Shown piece after piece: positions 17,898 through 26,474 of a DNA stretch of 40,663 nucleotides. The position numbers and the translations under genes are program-made. Under the pieces are notes generated by a model. The model searched no databases. It was not told where the DNA came from and saw only the letters and a program-made list of their open reading frames with translations. Origin of the DNA: Paludibacteraceae bacterium (GTDB lineage Bacteria > Bacteroidota > Bacteroidia > Bacteroidales > Paludibacteraceae); NCBI GenBank assembly GCA_016283095.1, contig JAEEMG010000008.1, positions 1 to 40,663 of the forward strand, in the 5' to 3' direction. Position 1 is the stretch's first letter; the number at the start of each line of letters is the position of its first letter.

Positions 17898-18728
17898 TCA
17901 AATCAAATGACGGTAGAAAAAACGAATTATTGGAGATATAAAATAAGCTATCGGTGCGGATATACGAGCCCACCACGGCATATATGAACGACGTCTGTTT
18001 ATAGCCAAATAGGCAAGAATATCAGCAGCCTCCTTAGCCGAATAAGCTGGCATTTTCTTGTAGACGCTATTTACATCCGACATCGCAGTATGAACCAAAG
18101 GCATGTAGGCGATTTTCATCTTGACTCCAAAAGACGCGAATTCCGCATCAGCTGTTCTGCACCAGACATTAGCAGCCTCTTTCGAAGCATGGTAAGCAGA
18201 CCATCCTGGAGCAGACGGATAAAGAGTGCTGATAGAAGAGGTGTAGATGATCTTTCCTTTTGTTGATTTCAGACTTGGTTGTAACGCAAGAGACAAAGCT
18301 ACCAACGAACGGAAATTCAAATCCATAGTTCTGTCAAAATCATGAAGTCGATCAAAAGAATCGGTCAATTTTCGATGAATAGACTTTCCTGCATTGACAA
18401 ATAAATAATCTACTTCAGGCAACTGTTGTTTAAGATCAACACAGAATTGTTCCAATGCGGATCTGTCTCGCAAATCAATAGCTTTATACATTGCTTTGCG
18501 ACCTGCATTATTCGCCTCCTCACACAACGATATCAGTTCATCCTCCGACCTTGAAATCAAAAACAGATTTGCTTTGGCTGCAATTAAAGTTTTTGCCAAT
18601 TCATATCCAATACCTCTTGACGCACCGGTAATCACAACCCATTTCCCCTCAAAATTTCTTTTAAGGGTTGTCAAGTCGATCGTATGTTTAGGATATAAAA
18701 TTCCTTTCAGTAAATCCATTTTGATCAT
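17898..18728 (-). CDS. Short-chain dehydrogenase/reductase
   Basis: 276-residue classical SDR. The NAD(P) loop is TGASRGIG, NAG occurs at VNAGKS, the catalytic Ser is in TSSIS and the Tyr-Lys pair in YHASK. A C-terminal extension of about 40 residues (RRSYMPWWARISAPIAYFISPIIRFFYRHL) is hydrophobic and basic, so the enzyme probably sits on the membrane, as fatty acyl or ketosphinganine-type reductases do. A Met at residue 4 (start 18719) is equally possible. First gene of a two-gene unit with the ANL ligase; reductase plus ligase suggests making or modifying a lipid or pigment, which is inference. Confidence 0.88.
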   Translation of the reverse strand: MIKMDLLKGILYPKHTIDLTTLKRNFEGKWVVITGASRGIGYELAKTLIAAKANLFLISRSEDELISLCEEANNAGRKAMYKAIDLRDRSALEQFCVDLKQQLPEVDYLFVNAGKSIHRKLTDSFDRLHDFDRTMDLNFRSLVALSLALQPSLKSTKGKIIYTSSISTLYPSAPGWSAYHASKEAANVWCRTADAEFASFGVKMKIAYMPLVHTAMSDVNSVYKKMPAYSAKEAADILAYLAINRRRSYMPWWARISAPIAYFISPIIRFFYRHLI

Positions 18729-18739
18729 TTATTAATAAC

Positions 18740-18777
18740 AAAAAAGATAGACGTTGCGAACAGCGACTATCTTTTTT
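18740..18777 (-). terminator. Terminator after ugd (bidirectional)
   Basis: AAAAAAGATAG (18740-18750) pairs with CTATCTTTTTT (18767-18777), with an inner stem CGTTG/CAGCG. Both flanks are A/T runs, so it can work both ways. It separates ugd from the SDR gene, whose ATG lies only 12 bases beyond it; the SDR pair may depend on read-through. Confidence 0.8.
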
Positions 18778-18803
18778 ATAATATATATCAATAGAGAAGA
18801 TGA

Positions 18804-20150
18804 TTAGTCTCTCTTAAAGATATCTCTTGTATAAACCTTATCGATGACATCATCAAGACAAGAATCATAACGGTTGGCGATGATAGCCTGTGACTGTTTC
18901 TTAAACTCGTCAAGATTATTCACAACCTTGCTTCCGAAGAATGTGCTACCGTCTTCAAGAGTAGGCTCATAAATGATCACCTGAGCTCCCTTTGCCTTAA
19001 TTCTCTTCATCACACCCTGGATAGAGCTCTGACGGAAATTGTCGGAATTAGACTTCATAGTCAAACGGAACACACCAACGGTCACCTCACGCTCCTTGCT
19101 TGCATCATAACTTCCCTCAGCATAACTGTAATAGCCAGCCTTCTGAAGCACACGGTCAGCGATGAAATCCTTACGAGTACGGTTGCTCTCCACAATCGCA
19201 GTCATCATATTCTGTGGCACTTCATTGTAGTTGGCCAAAAGCTGTTTTGTATCCTTAGGCAAACAATAACCACCATAACCGAATGATGGATTGTTATAGT
19301 GAGTACCGATACGTGGATCAAGACCAATACCCTGAATAATAGCCTGAGAATCAAGACCCTTCACCTCAGCGTATGTGTCAAGTTCATTGAAATAGCTGAC
19401 ACGTAGAGCTAGATAAGTGTTGGCAAAAAGTTTCACTGCCTCTGCCTCCTTCATACCCATGAACAAAGTGTCAATATCCTGCTTCAACGCACCTTCCTGC
19501 AACAGTTTTGCAAAAACATGAGCGAAATTTTCTGAATCTGGATTAGCGATAGCTTTGATAGCGGCATTCTCCTCTGTGAAATTTTTCTCGTCGATATTGA
19601 TGATCTTAGGATAACCGACAATTATACGAGAAGGATAAAGATTATCATACAAAGCCTTGCTCTCACGCAAAAACTCAGGAGAGAACAGCAAATTGAATTT
19701 CTTGTCCTTTAGTTCTGGTTTGTACAAAAACTGCAAAGCGTACTTCACATACAGAGAACGAGTGTATCCAACAGGAATTGTTGATTTGATTACCATCACC
19801 GCGTCTGGATTAACCTCAAGCACAAGATCAATCACCTCCTCAACGTGTGAAGTGTCAAAATAATTCTTTTGTGGATCATAGTTTGTAGGAGCCGCAATAA
19901 TAACGAAATCAGCATCTTTGTAGGCAGATTTGGCATCCAAAGTGGCTGTAAGATTCAACTCTTTTTCCGCAAGATATTTTTCTATATATTCATCCTGAAT
20001 TGGAGACTTCTTTTTGTTGATCATTTCAACCTTTTCAGGAATGACATCAACCGCAGTCACCTTGTGATGCTGAGCAAGCAATGTCGCGATAGAAAGCCCA
20101 ACATAGCCAGTACCAGCTACAGCAATCTGTAAATCTTCAAATTTTCTCAT
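18804..20150 (-). CDS. ugd: UDP-glucose 6-dehydrogenase (nucleotide-sugar dehydrogenase)
   Basis: Oxidises UDP-glucose twice with NAD+ to UDP-glucuronate, a precursor for capsule, LPS or exopolysaccharide. 448 residues: N-terminal Rossmann domain ([10 protein letters not shown]), the STIPVGYTR and FSPEFLRE motifs, the dimer helix, and catalytic Cys296 in [13 protein letters not shown]; the C-terminal domain binds the nucleotide. Related GDP-mannose and UDP-ManNAc dehydrogenases share the fold, but the [10 protein letters not shown] form and length favour UDP-glucose. No glycosyltransferases are adjacent. Its promoter region is shared, divergently, with a Crp-family gene and has repeated TTTTATAC sites. 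Confidence 0.92.
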   Translation of the reverse strand: MRKFEDLQIAVAGTGYVGLSIATLLAQHHKVTAVDVIPEKVEMINKKKSPIQDEYIEKYLAEKELNLTATLDAKSAYKDADFVIIAAPTNYDPQKNYFDTSHVEEVIDLVLEVNPDAVMVIKSTIPVGYTRSLYVKYALQFLYKPELKDKKFNLLFSPEFLRESKALYDNLYPSRIIVGYPKIINIDEKNFTEENAAIKAIANPDSENFAHVFAKLLQEGALKQDIDTLFMGMKEAEAVKLFANTYLALRVSYFNELDTYAEVKGLDSQAIIQGIGLDPRIGTHYNNPSFGYGGYCLPKDTKQLLANYNEVPQNMMTAIVESNRTRKDFIADRVLQKAGYYSYAEGSYDASKEREVTVGVFRLTMKSNSDNFRQSSIQGVMKRIKAKGAQVIIYEPTLEDGSTFFGSKVVNNLDEFKKQSQAIIANRYDSCLDDVIDKVYTRDIFKRD

Positions 20151-20168
20151 TACTTAATTAATATCCGT

Positions 20169-20191
20169 CGTCTATTTATTTTAGGTAGACG
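20169..20191 (-). promoter_or_regulatory. Hairpin in the ugd leader
   Basis: CGTCTA (20169-20174) and TAGACG (20186-20191) can form a 6-bp stem just before the ugd start, within a leader of about 85 bases. Role unknown. Confidence 0.3.
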
Positions 20192-20236
20192 TAGTTCAAT
20201 ATTTATAAAATCCAAGTAGACTAGACTCTCTACTAA

Positions 20237-20358
20237 ATTTTATACAAAAATAGAAAAAAATGTGGTATTTTATACAATAAAAGGGTATAAAAATAAACTA
20301 TCAAAAACCTTATAAAATGACAAATTCATGTCAAAAGAAATAAATAATGTATAAAATT
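20237..20358. promoter_or_regulatory. Repeated TTTTATAC sites, candidate operator
   Basis: ATTTTATACAA occurs twice as a direct repeat 30 bases apart (20237-20247 and 20267-20277). The core appears twice more inverted, GTATAAAA at 20285-20292 and 20349-20356. The second and third copies form a dyad. The first overlaps the edge of the ugd -7 box and the second its expected -33 position. Likely an operator for a regulator of ugd, perhaps the divergent Crp-family protein; the region's AT-richness weakens this. Confidence 0.4.
20245..20252 (-). promoter_or_regulatory. -7 box of ugd
   Basis: On the minus strand TATTTTTG matches TAnnTTTG, giving a leader of about 85 bases to the ugd ATG. A TTG on the minus strand at 20275-20277 is placed for the -33 role. 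Confidence 0.5.
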
Positions 20359-20412
20359 CAACAAAACAATTAAAAAAGTGTCGTTTTTACATGTTATTTA
20401 GCAGAAATTCTA

Positions 20413-20420
20413 TATATTTG
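20413..20420 (+). promoter_or_regulatory. -7 box of the Crp-family gene
   Basis: TATATTTG followed by CA is the same form as the atpD box and lies 27 bases before the ATG. Confidence 0.6.
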
Positions 20421-20446
20421 CAAAACAGTTAAAGAAATCGACGACA

Positions 20447-21148
20447 ATGGTTAAACGTATTGATGATAATCTTAAGAGCATTGAGGAAATATCTGAAATT
20501 TGGAAGATATTGACTCCAGAGCAACTTTTGTATCTAAAGCAGAACTATGGCGTGCTTAGATTTAAGAAGAACGAAATGGTTTATGCTGAAGGAGACGTAC
20601 CTACGCATATGCTTTGCGTTGTTAAGGGTAAAGTCAAAATTTACAAAAGAGGTGTCGGAAACAGAAACCAGATTATGCGTATGGTCGGACCAAGCGAGAC
20701 ATTTGCATACCGTGCGATGTTTGCTGGTGAAAACTACGTGACTTGTGCGACTGCTTTTGAGCCAACAATCATTTATACTATCCCTAAAGAGGTAATCAGA
20801 AACTTAATTTCACATAACGCTGAACTTGCGTGGTATTTCATCCACACATTGTCAGTCGACCTTGGTATTGCCGACTCTAGAAGCGTAAGCTTGACTCAGA
20901 AGCATATCCGTGGTAGATTGGCAGAGTCCCTACTCTTCTTGAAAGACAGCTACGGACTAGAGGAAGATCAGGCTACAATCGGCATTTATCTATCACGTGA
21001 GGATTTGGCAAGTTTGTCAAACATGACAACTTCAAACGCCATCCGAACATTGTCGTCATTCGTCCAGGAAAAAATCATCACTATGGACGGAAGAAAAATC
21101 AAAATTGTCGATATGGAGCAGTTGAAACGAATAAGCAAAATAGGCTAG
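20447..21148 (+). CDS. Crp/Fnr-family transcriptional regulator
   Basis: 233 residues. The N-terminal half is a cyclic-nucleotide-binding-type beta roll (VLRFKKNEMVYAEGDVPTHMLCVVKGKVKIYKRG) followed by the long dimer helix. The C-terminal half is a winged helix with YLSREDLASLSNMTTSNAIRTLSSFVQEKIITMDGRKIKI as HTH and wing. There is no N-terminal Cys cluster, so it is not an Fe-S FNR; the cAMP-binding Arg-Ser of CRP is not evident either, so the signal is unknown. It faces ugd divergently across 296 bases holding repeated TTTTATAC sites, and could regulate itself and ugd. Confidence 0.92.
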   Translation: MVKRIDDNLKSIEEISEIWKILTPEQLLYLKQNYGVLRFKKNEMVYAEGDVPTHMLCVVKGKVKIYKRGVGNRNQIMRMVGPSETFAYRAMFAGENYVTCATAFEPTIIYTIPKEVIRNLISHNAELAWYFIHTLSVDLGIADSRSVSLTQKHIRGRLAESLLFLKDSYGLEEDQATIGIYLSREDLASLSNMTTSNAIRTLSSFVQEKIITMDGRKIKIVDMEQLKRISKIG

Positions 21149-21185
21149 TTCATTCCAAACCCAATTATTATAACGAATTATTTAT

Positions 21186-21219
21186 CGAATGCCGGCAAAT
21201 ATGTCGGCATTCGTTTTTT
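21186..21219 (+). terminator. Terminator after the Crp-family gene
   Basis: CGAATGCCG (21186-21194) pairs with CGGCATTCG (21205-21213) in 9 bp with a 10-base loop, then six Ts. Confidence 0.9.
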
Positions 21220-21292
21220 ATATGGCCAATCCGTATGGGAGACCTAATAATCATCATACTTGTTGTTCATCACCCTAAATGGTCATAAAATG

Positions 21293-22594
21293 TTATAAAA
21301 CAAATGGAATCATGTAAAATGGCAACGATATTTTCTTTCCTTCTTGTCCAACATTTCCAGCAGAAAACTTAAAGCCATATCTGACGTCATCATGTTTCAA
21401 AATAGTATCAAGAGAAGTTGTTTTTCCTCTTTTTGACTTAACCTCGACAGGAACTACAGCAGCATCTTTTTCTATCAAAAATTCAATTTCAAGAGACGAG
21501 TCTTCCCTACAATAGTAACGAAGCGGTATATTCCTTTTAATAAGCATATCAGCAACAAGATTTTCGTATATACCACCTTTAGTATCACCTACCAAAGTAT
21601 CTTCAATCAAAGCTTTTTTCATATCAAAACCATACATTGAAACAAGCAAACCAATATCATTTGCATATATTCTGAATTGTTCTGGTTTTAAATATGCAAT
21701 TAAAGGAAACTTTGGTGTCGTAACATTATTACAAAAGGTGATGATATTTGCGTCTTTCAACCAATCTAAACTATTTCCATACTTACGTGCTGTACCTCCA
21801 TTCTCTACAACCGAATACCGGAATTTTGTGTTATCCTTTGCAAGTTGACGTGGCAAAGACAAAAAACAGTTGCGGGCTTTGGGTTTATCTGAATTAGGAG
21901 CATACTTTGCAATGTCATTCAAATATGATTGAACCAATTTTTCTTGTTCACTATGAACCTCCCCGAAATTGTTTGTTTCTATAAACTTATTAACTACGGC
22001 AGGCATACCACCAACGACAAGATACTCATGTAGATAACGCATCATCTGATTATGGACAGAAGTATCCACGCAATCATAGTTCTTTAAAAATCCTTTGAGA
22101 TAATCCAACACATCTTCTCCAACCCCAATTGCCCAAAGGAACTCTTCAAAATCGAGCGAATGCATCATAACTTGCTTCTCGTAACCAACTGGGAATGATG
22201 AAACCTCTTTATAATTGACACCAAGTAGAGAACCTGTTGCTATCACATCATAACGATTATCAGAAGCCCAAAACTTAAGAGAGGTCCTTGCTTGCGGACA
22301 AGATTGAATTTCATCCAACAACAATAATGTGTTCCCTTCAACAAACCGAGCATTTGGAATTGACAAAGAAATTTTCTTAACGAGTTCATCAACAGACAAA
22401 TCCCCATCAAAAATATGTCTCAATTCAGGACGTTGTTCGAAATTTATCTCTATAAAATGCTGGTACTCATTTTTTCCTATTTCTTCAATCAAATATGTTT
22501 TTCCAATCTGTCGTGCCCCCTTGATCAAAAGACATTCCTTGTCTTTCTTTTTTTTCCAATTCAAAACACTTTGATATAGTTTCCGTTTAAGCAT
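21293..22594 (-). CDS. AAA ATPase with C-terminal DUF4143-type domain
   Basis: 433 residues from the ATG at 22594 (a TTG at 22615 is also in frame). Walker A is KGARQIGKT (residues 25-33), Walker B is TLLLLDEIQ, and sensor 1 is DVIATGSLLG. The DUF4143 half holds SLEIEFLIEKDAAVVPVEVKSK, a PD-(D/E)xK-like nuclease-fold pattern with E-I-E-F in place of the usual E-V-D-F. These proteins are widespread in anaerobes and often present in many copies per genome; their job is unknown (defence or mobile DNA has been suggested). It stands alone, with no helicase or methylase nearby, and is preceded by four tandem 33-bp repeats. Base composition is more AT-rich than its neighbours, which hints at transfer. 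Confidence 0.92.
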   Translation of the reverse strand: MLKRKLYQSVLNWKKKKDKECLLIKGARQIGKTYLIEEIGKNEYQHFIEINFEQRPELRHIFDGDLSVDELVKKISLSIPNARFVEGNTLLLLDEIQSCPQARTSLKFWASDNRYDVIATGSLLGVNYKEVSSFPVGYEKQVMMHSLDFEEFLWAIGVGEDVLDYLKGFLKNYDCVDTSVHNQMMRYLHEYLVVGGMPAVVNKFIETNNFGEVHSEQEKLVQSYLNDIAKYAPNSDKPKARNCFLSLPRQLAKDNTKFRYSVVENGGTARKYGNSLDWLKDANIITFCNNVTTPKFPLIAYLKPEQFRIYANDIGLLVSMYGFDMKKALIEDTLVGDTKGGIYENLVADMLIKRNIPLRYYCREDSSLEIEFLIEKDAAVVPVEVKSKRGKTTSLDTILKHDDVRYGFKFSAGNVGQEGKKISLPFYMIPFVL

Positions 22595-22633
22595 ACATAA
22601 ATAATTAAATATCAAACACTAATTAAGAGAAAT

Positions 22634-22748
22634 GCAGATTTTTCGGCACTTTTACAATACAAAGTTGCAGATTTTTCGGCACTTTTGCAACGCATAATTG
22701 CAGATTTTTGGACACTTTTAGACATCAGAATTGCAGATTTTTCGGAAA
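22634..22748. repeat. Four 33-bp tandem repeats upstream of the DUF4143 ATPase
   Basis: Units begin at 22634, 22667, 22700 and 22733, exactly 33 bases apart. The shared core is GCAGATTTTTCGGCACTTTT; unit 3 reads GGACAC instead of CGGCAC, and unit 4 stops after CGG. The rest of each unit is about 13 bases and less conserved. Read towards the gene, units start with AAAAGTGCCG and end with CTGCAA. The block ends about 40 bases before the ATG. Because spacing is exact and no unique spacers of CRISPR size exist, it is a minisatellite or operator array. Confidence 0.85.
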
Positions 22749-22767
22749 TTCAATCAAAACAAGCAAC

Positions 22768-22799
22768 AAAAAAAGCATCGACTTTCGCCGATGCTTTTT
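22768..22799 (-). terminator. Terminator of the oad operon (bidirectional)
   Basis: A7-GCATCG (22768-22780) pairs with CGATGC-T5 (22789-22799), with an 8-base loop. It lies 20 bases after the oadB stop, and its A-run gives seven Us on the minus strand. Just beyond, on the same strand, the repeat array begins. Confidence 0.85.
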
Positions 22800-22819
22800 C
22801 TTAGTATATCTAAATCAAA

Positions 22820-24103
22820 TTATCCCAAGAATGAGATCAAGATACCTGCAGCAACTGCAGAACCGATAACTCCTGATACGTTAGATGACATACAGTAGTT
22901 CAATACGTGGTTTCTTGAATCATACTTCAATGCGATATCATTAGCAACACGTGATGCCATTGGCACTGCCGACAAACCAGTTGCTCCGATAAGTGGATTG
23001 ATCTTCTTCTTTGCAAAACAGTTGTATAGCTTTACCAACAAAATACCAGCTGCGATTGACAAACCGAATGCGAAGAATCCTCCGATAACGATTCCGATAG
23101 TCTGTAGATTCAAGAATGCATCTACTGTCATTGTTGCACCAACACACAATCCCAAGAAAATTGTAGCGGCATTCATGATTGAGTTAGACGCTGCATCATA
23201 CAAACGTGATGTGTTTGTACCAACTTCCTTGATCAAGTTACCGAACATCAACATACCAACCAATGGAACTGCTGAAGGAACGATAATAGCTACAAGTGTT
23301 GTAGTCACGATTGGGAAAAGAATCTTAAGAACTCTCATGTTCTTGATCTCTACGCTTGATGGATAAAGCTTATCCTGCTCCTTCATATTGATCTTCAAAT
23401 CCTTCTCTGTGCAAAGCAACTTGACAACCAATGGCACAATCACTGGCACAAGAGCCATGTATGAGTATGCTGCGATAGCGATTGGTCCTAACAAATGAGG
23501 AGCCAACTTGATTGTTGTGAAAATTGCTGTCGGACCATCTGCACCACCGATGATTGCCAATGAAGCAGCCTCCTGCATTGTAAAGAAGTTGCTACCGATC
23601 AAAAGAACTGCGAAGATACCGAACTGTGCAGCAGCACCGAAGAACGCCAACTTCAAGTTTCTGATCATTGGAGCGAAGTCTGTCATCGCACCTACACCCA
23701 TAAAGATGATTGGTGGCAAGAAACCTGTCTTGATCAACATATAGTAAAGGAAGTTCATCAATCCAAGATCATGAGCGATCTGTGGCAAACCAACTTCATA
23801 GATGTTGTATGGCACACCTTTAGCGTCAGCCCAAACCTCACCGTTACTCAATGTGATCACATTGTGGTACATCTCTCCGTCTACCATCTTATCTACAGCT
23901 GCCAAAACACCCATATCTCCACCAGGGAAATTAGCGATAAGCACACCGAAAGCGATAGGAATAAGTAGCAATGGCTCGTACTCCTTCTTGATACCTAAGT
24001 ATAGCAATACAAAGGCAAGGACGTACATTATTAAGAATGACGGCTGTTCAACAATCGAGCCGATTGCCGTCATTTCATATAGTTTCAATAATATTTCTTC
24101 CAT
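22820..24103 (-). CDS. oadB: Na+-transporting decarboxylase subunit beta (OadB-like)
   Basis: 427-residue membrane subunit with about nine to eleven hydrophobic spans. It decarboxylates the carboxybiotin formed by the alpha subunit and couples this to Na+ export. The conserved ion-site motif GGADGPTAIF and a C-terminal NVSGVIGSAVAAG stretch are present. Oxaloacetate, methylmalonyl-CoA and glutaconyl-CoA decarboxylases share this subunit, so the substrate is decided by alpha. Its ATG overlaps the alpha stop by one base (TAATG), giving coupled translation and last place in oadG-A-B. Confidence 0.93.
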   Translation of the reverse strand: MEEILLKLYEMTAIGSIVEQPSFLIMYVLAFVLLYLGIKKEYEPLLLIPIAFGVLIANFPGGDMGVLAAVDKMVDGEMYHNVITLSNGEVWADAKGVPYNIYEVGLPQIAHDLGLMNFLYYMLIKTGFLPPIIFMGVGAMTDFAPMIRNLKLAFFGAAAQFGIFAVLLIGSNFFTMQEAASLAIIGGADGPTAIFTTIKLAPHLLGPIAIAAYSYMALVPVIVPLVVKLLCTEKDLKINMKEQDKLYPSSVEIKNMRVLKILFPIVTTTLVAIIVPSAVPLVGMLMFGNLIKEVGTNTSRLYDAASNSIMNAATIFLGLCVGATMTVDAFLNLQTIGIVIGGFFAFGLSIAAGILLVKLYNCFAKKKINPLIGATGLSAVPMASRVANDIALKYDSRNHVLNYCMSSNVSGVIGSAVAAGILISFLG

Positions 24104-25950
24104 TATGCCTTAATTTTCATTAGAACATCGTCCTCAGCTACTGATGAGCCACTTGTTAGACAAATCTCTGTGATGACACCATCCCACTCAGAAGCGATAG
24201 CGTTGAATGTCTTCATTGCCTCAACGTAACAGATTGTCTGACCCTTCTTAACAGTGTCACCAACCTTAACTGGAGTATCACCATTACCCTTTACCAAGTA
24301 GAACTTACCTTCTAGTGGAGAAGTCAACTCATTTCCTTCACCAGAACCAACAGCTGCTGGAGCTGCAGAAGATGCTACTGCAGGAGCAGACTTACCATCG
24401 TTCGCACCGATTGTGACTGAGTATTTCTCACCCTTAACCTCAACAACAACAGTCTGAGGGAATGTCATAGATCCGCCACCTGCGTTCTGCTTCTTAGCTT
24501 TTCTCTCTGCCAAATCAGCCTCGAAATCAGCCTTAGCCTTACCGCTCTTCATCGCACGATACTGCTGTGGATGCATTGCAAGCTCGAACAACTCCTCGTC
24601 GTCCTTACCAAAATCCCAGCCCTCTCTCTGCATCTCCTCACGGAATGTGTCAAGCGCATCTGGATAATTGCTCTGTGGATCCTCTGTATGGAACTCTCTA
24701 CCCTGCTCTTTTGCCTTCTCAATTAGCTCTGGAGCCAAATCACCTGGCAACTTACCTGACTTACCTAGCATCATATCCCAGATATCGTCAGCGATCATAG
24801 ACCATCTCTCCTTGCCCTTCTCCATCTGCATAACGTTCATCAACGCCATGTTCTTCACGTACTGTGAGAATGGAGTCACAAGACATGGATAACCCATCAT
24901 AGGCCATACATATTTAACCTCGTCGAACAACTTGATAAGAAGCTCGTCCTGAGTCATCTTTGGCTTACCGTTCTTCTCCTTCCACTTGTTGATGCTCTCA
25001 AGGTTTGTCTCAAGGTCTGTCATCAATGATCCCATCATACCGCCTGGTAGACCTGGACCGATAAGAAGAGAGTTCATCTGACGGTTACGAGCTGGGATAT
25101 AGTAGCCAAGGAAGTCGTCCATCATCTCCTGGATTAGAGTACGAACCTCCATGTATGCTGACATGTTGATATCCTTAACCTTGAAACCAGCGTCTTTCAA
25201 CATCTCACGAACTGCGATAACGTCAGCGTGACCTGTACCCCATGAAAGAGGCTCCATACCTACGTCAACATAATCACATCCTGCCTTACATACCTCAAGA
25301 ATTGAAGCCATGTTGAAACCAGGACCTGCGTGGCTGTGGTACTGTATTGTGATATCCTTGATCTCCTTGATTCTGCGAGTCAACTCACCAAGGAATACAG
25401 GACGACCGATACCAGCCATATCTTTCAAACAGATCTCATCACATCCTGCCTCGATAAACTTCTTTGCCAAATCCACGTAGTAGTCTACAGTGTGGATTGG
25501 AGAGCTTGTGATACAAAGAGAAGCCTGTGCGATCATGCCAGCCTCTTTTGCATATTTGATAGAAGGAATTACATTACGAGAATCGTTAAGACCACAGAAG
25601 ATACGAGTGATATCTGTACCCTGTGCATGCTTAACCTTATAGAAAAGTTTACGTACGTCTGCTGGGACTGGACTCATTCTCAAACCGTTAAGCGCACGGT
25701 CTAGCATGTGTGTCTGGATTCCTGCCTCATGGAAAGGCTTAGTCCACTGACGAACTGCATTGTTCGGGTTCTCACCGAACAAAAGATTTACCTGCTCAAA
25801 TCCACCACCGTTAGTCTCAACGCGGTCGAAACAACCCATCTTGATGATTGCTGGAGCAACTTTGACAAGCTGGTCTACTCTTGGCACATATTTGCCGGCA
25901 GCCTGCCACATATCTCTAAATACTAAACTAAATTTTACTTCTTTAGCCAT
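24103..25950 (-). CDS. oadA: Biotin carboxyltransferase, decarboxylase subunit alpha (OadA-like)
   Basis: 615 residues: an N-terminal carboxyltransferase TIM barrel (1 to ~300) with the metal-binding His pair in QYHSHAGPGFN and the carbamylated Lys in EICLKDMAG; a conserved middle helical domain; an Ala/Gly linker; and a C-terminal biotinyl domain with VEAMKTFN, the Lys of which carries biotin. The usual RDAHQS sequence at the barrel start is RDMWQA here. It moves CO2 from a C4 acid (probably oxaloacetate) to biotin. Placed 9 bases after oadG. A stand-alone pyruvate carboxylase B subunit is a less likely alternative because beta and gamma subunits are adjacent. Confidence 0.92.
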   Translation of the reverse strand: MAKEVKFSLVFRDMWQAAGKYVPRVDQLVKVAPAIIKMGCFDRVETNGGGFEQVNLLFGENPNNAVRQWTKPFHEAGIQTHMLDRALNGLRMSPVPADVRKLFYKVKHAQGTDITRIFCGLNDSRNVIPSIKYAKEAGMIAQASLCITSSPIHTVDYYVDLAKKFIEAGCDEICLKDMAGIGRPVFLGELTRRIKEIKDITIQYHSHAGPGFNMASILEVCKAGCDYVDVGMEPLSWGTGHADVIAVREMLKDAGFKVKDINMSAYMEVRTLIQEMMDDFLGYYIPARNRQMNSLLIGPGLPGGMMGSLMTDLETNLESINKWKEKNGKPKMTQDELLIKLFDEVKYVWPMMGYPCLVTPFSQYVKNMALMNVMQMEKGKERWSMIADDIWDMMLGKSGKLPGDLAPELIEKAKEQGREFHTEDPQSNYPDALDTFREEMQREGWDFGKDDEELFELAMHPQQYRAMKSGKAKADFEADLAERKAKKQNAGGGSMTFPQTVVVEVKGEKYSVTIGANDGKSAPAVASSAAPAAVGSGEGNELTSPLEGKFYLVKGNGDTPVKVGDTVKKGQTICYVEAMKTFNAIASEWDGVITEICLTSGSSVAEDDVLMKIKA

Positions 25951-25959
25951 GATTTATTC

Positions 25960-26226
25960 TTATATTTTTTCTATTTTCTCAATTTTTCCTTTATTACCTG
26001 TGATTTTTGCGACAGCCAACTCTACAGCAGCCCTAACATCCGGAGCAATAGCAGCTGATGCTGAAGACGCTGCAGCCTTCGGAGCTGGTTTCTCATCTTC
26101 TGGGACATACTTGTTTACGAAACGGATAAGTGCATTACCCATCGCAATGACAAGACCAAGCACAGCAAATACGGTAATCATACCGACTGCCATTAGCTTC
26201 AAGGCCTCTACAAAATTTCCTTCCAT
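25960..26226 (-). CDS. oadG: Decarboxylase subunit gamma (OadG-like)
   Basis: 88 residues with one membrane helix near the N-terminus (KLMAVGMITVFAVLGLVIAMGNALIRFV), an Ala/Pro/Lys-rich linker and a short C-terminal tail. Gamma holds alpha to beta in the membrane and in Klebsiella helps with Zn2+. Low conservation is normal in this family; the call rests on topology and position as first gene of oadG-A-B. Confidence 0.88.
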   Translation of the reverse strand: MEGNFVEALKLMAVGMITVFAVLGLVIAMGNALIRFVNKYVPEDEKPAPKAAASSASAAIAPDVRAAVELAVAKITGNKGKIEKIEKI

Positions 26227-26263
26227 ATTTATATCGCTTAATAAAAAGTTTTTTCAATATCTG

Positions 26264-26271
26264 CAAAGATA
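26264..26271 (-). promoter_or_regulatory. -7 box of the oad operon
   Basis: On the minus strand TATCTTTG followed by CAGA, 37 bases before the oadG ATG. TTGC about 18 bases upstream is a reasonable -33 partner. Confidence 0.6.
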
Positions 26272-26474
26272 ATAAACATTATCTCCTTTGCAATCAATTC
26301 TCTTTGCTTTTTTTAACAATCTATAACAAAAACATACAGATTATTACATAATATTACACTACAGAATGGATATACTTAATAATCATAAAAAATAAGGGGT
26401 TAAAAATAACAAATTCTAATTTGCTTAAATATACAAAACATAATGCATATTGCATAATTATCACATACTCACCG

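Noticed and set aside
22634-22748. CRISPR array
   Set aside because: Units are directly contiguous at 33 bases with no 25-40 base unique spacers between repeats, only four units exist, and no cas gene is present.
21293-22748. Multi-gene defence island around the DUF4143 ATPase
   Set aside because: Neighbours are a Crp-family regulator and the housekeeping oad operon; no nuclease, methylase, helicase or second effector is nearby.
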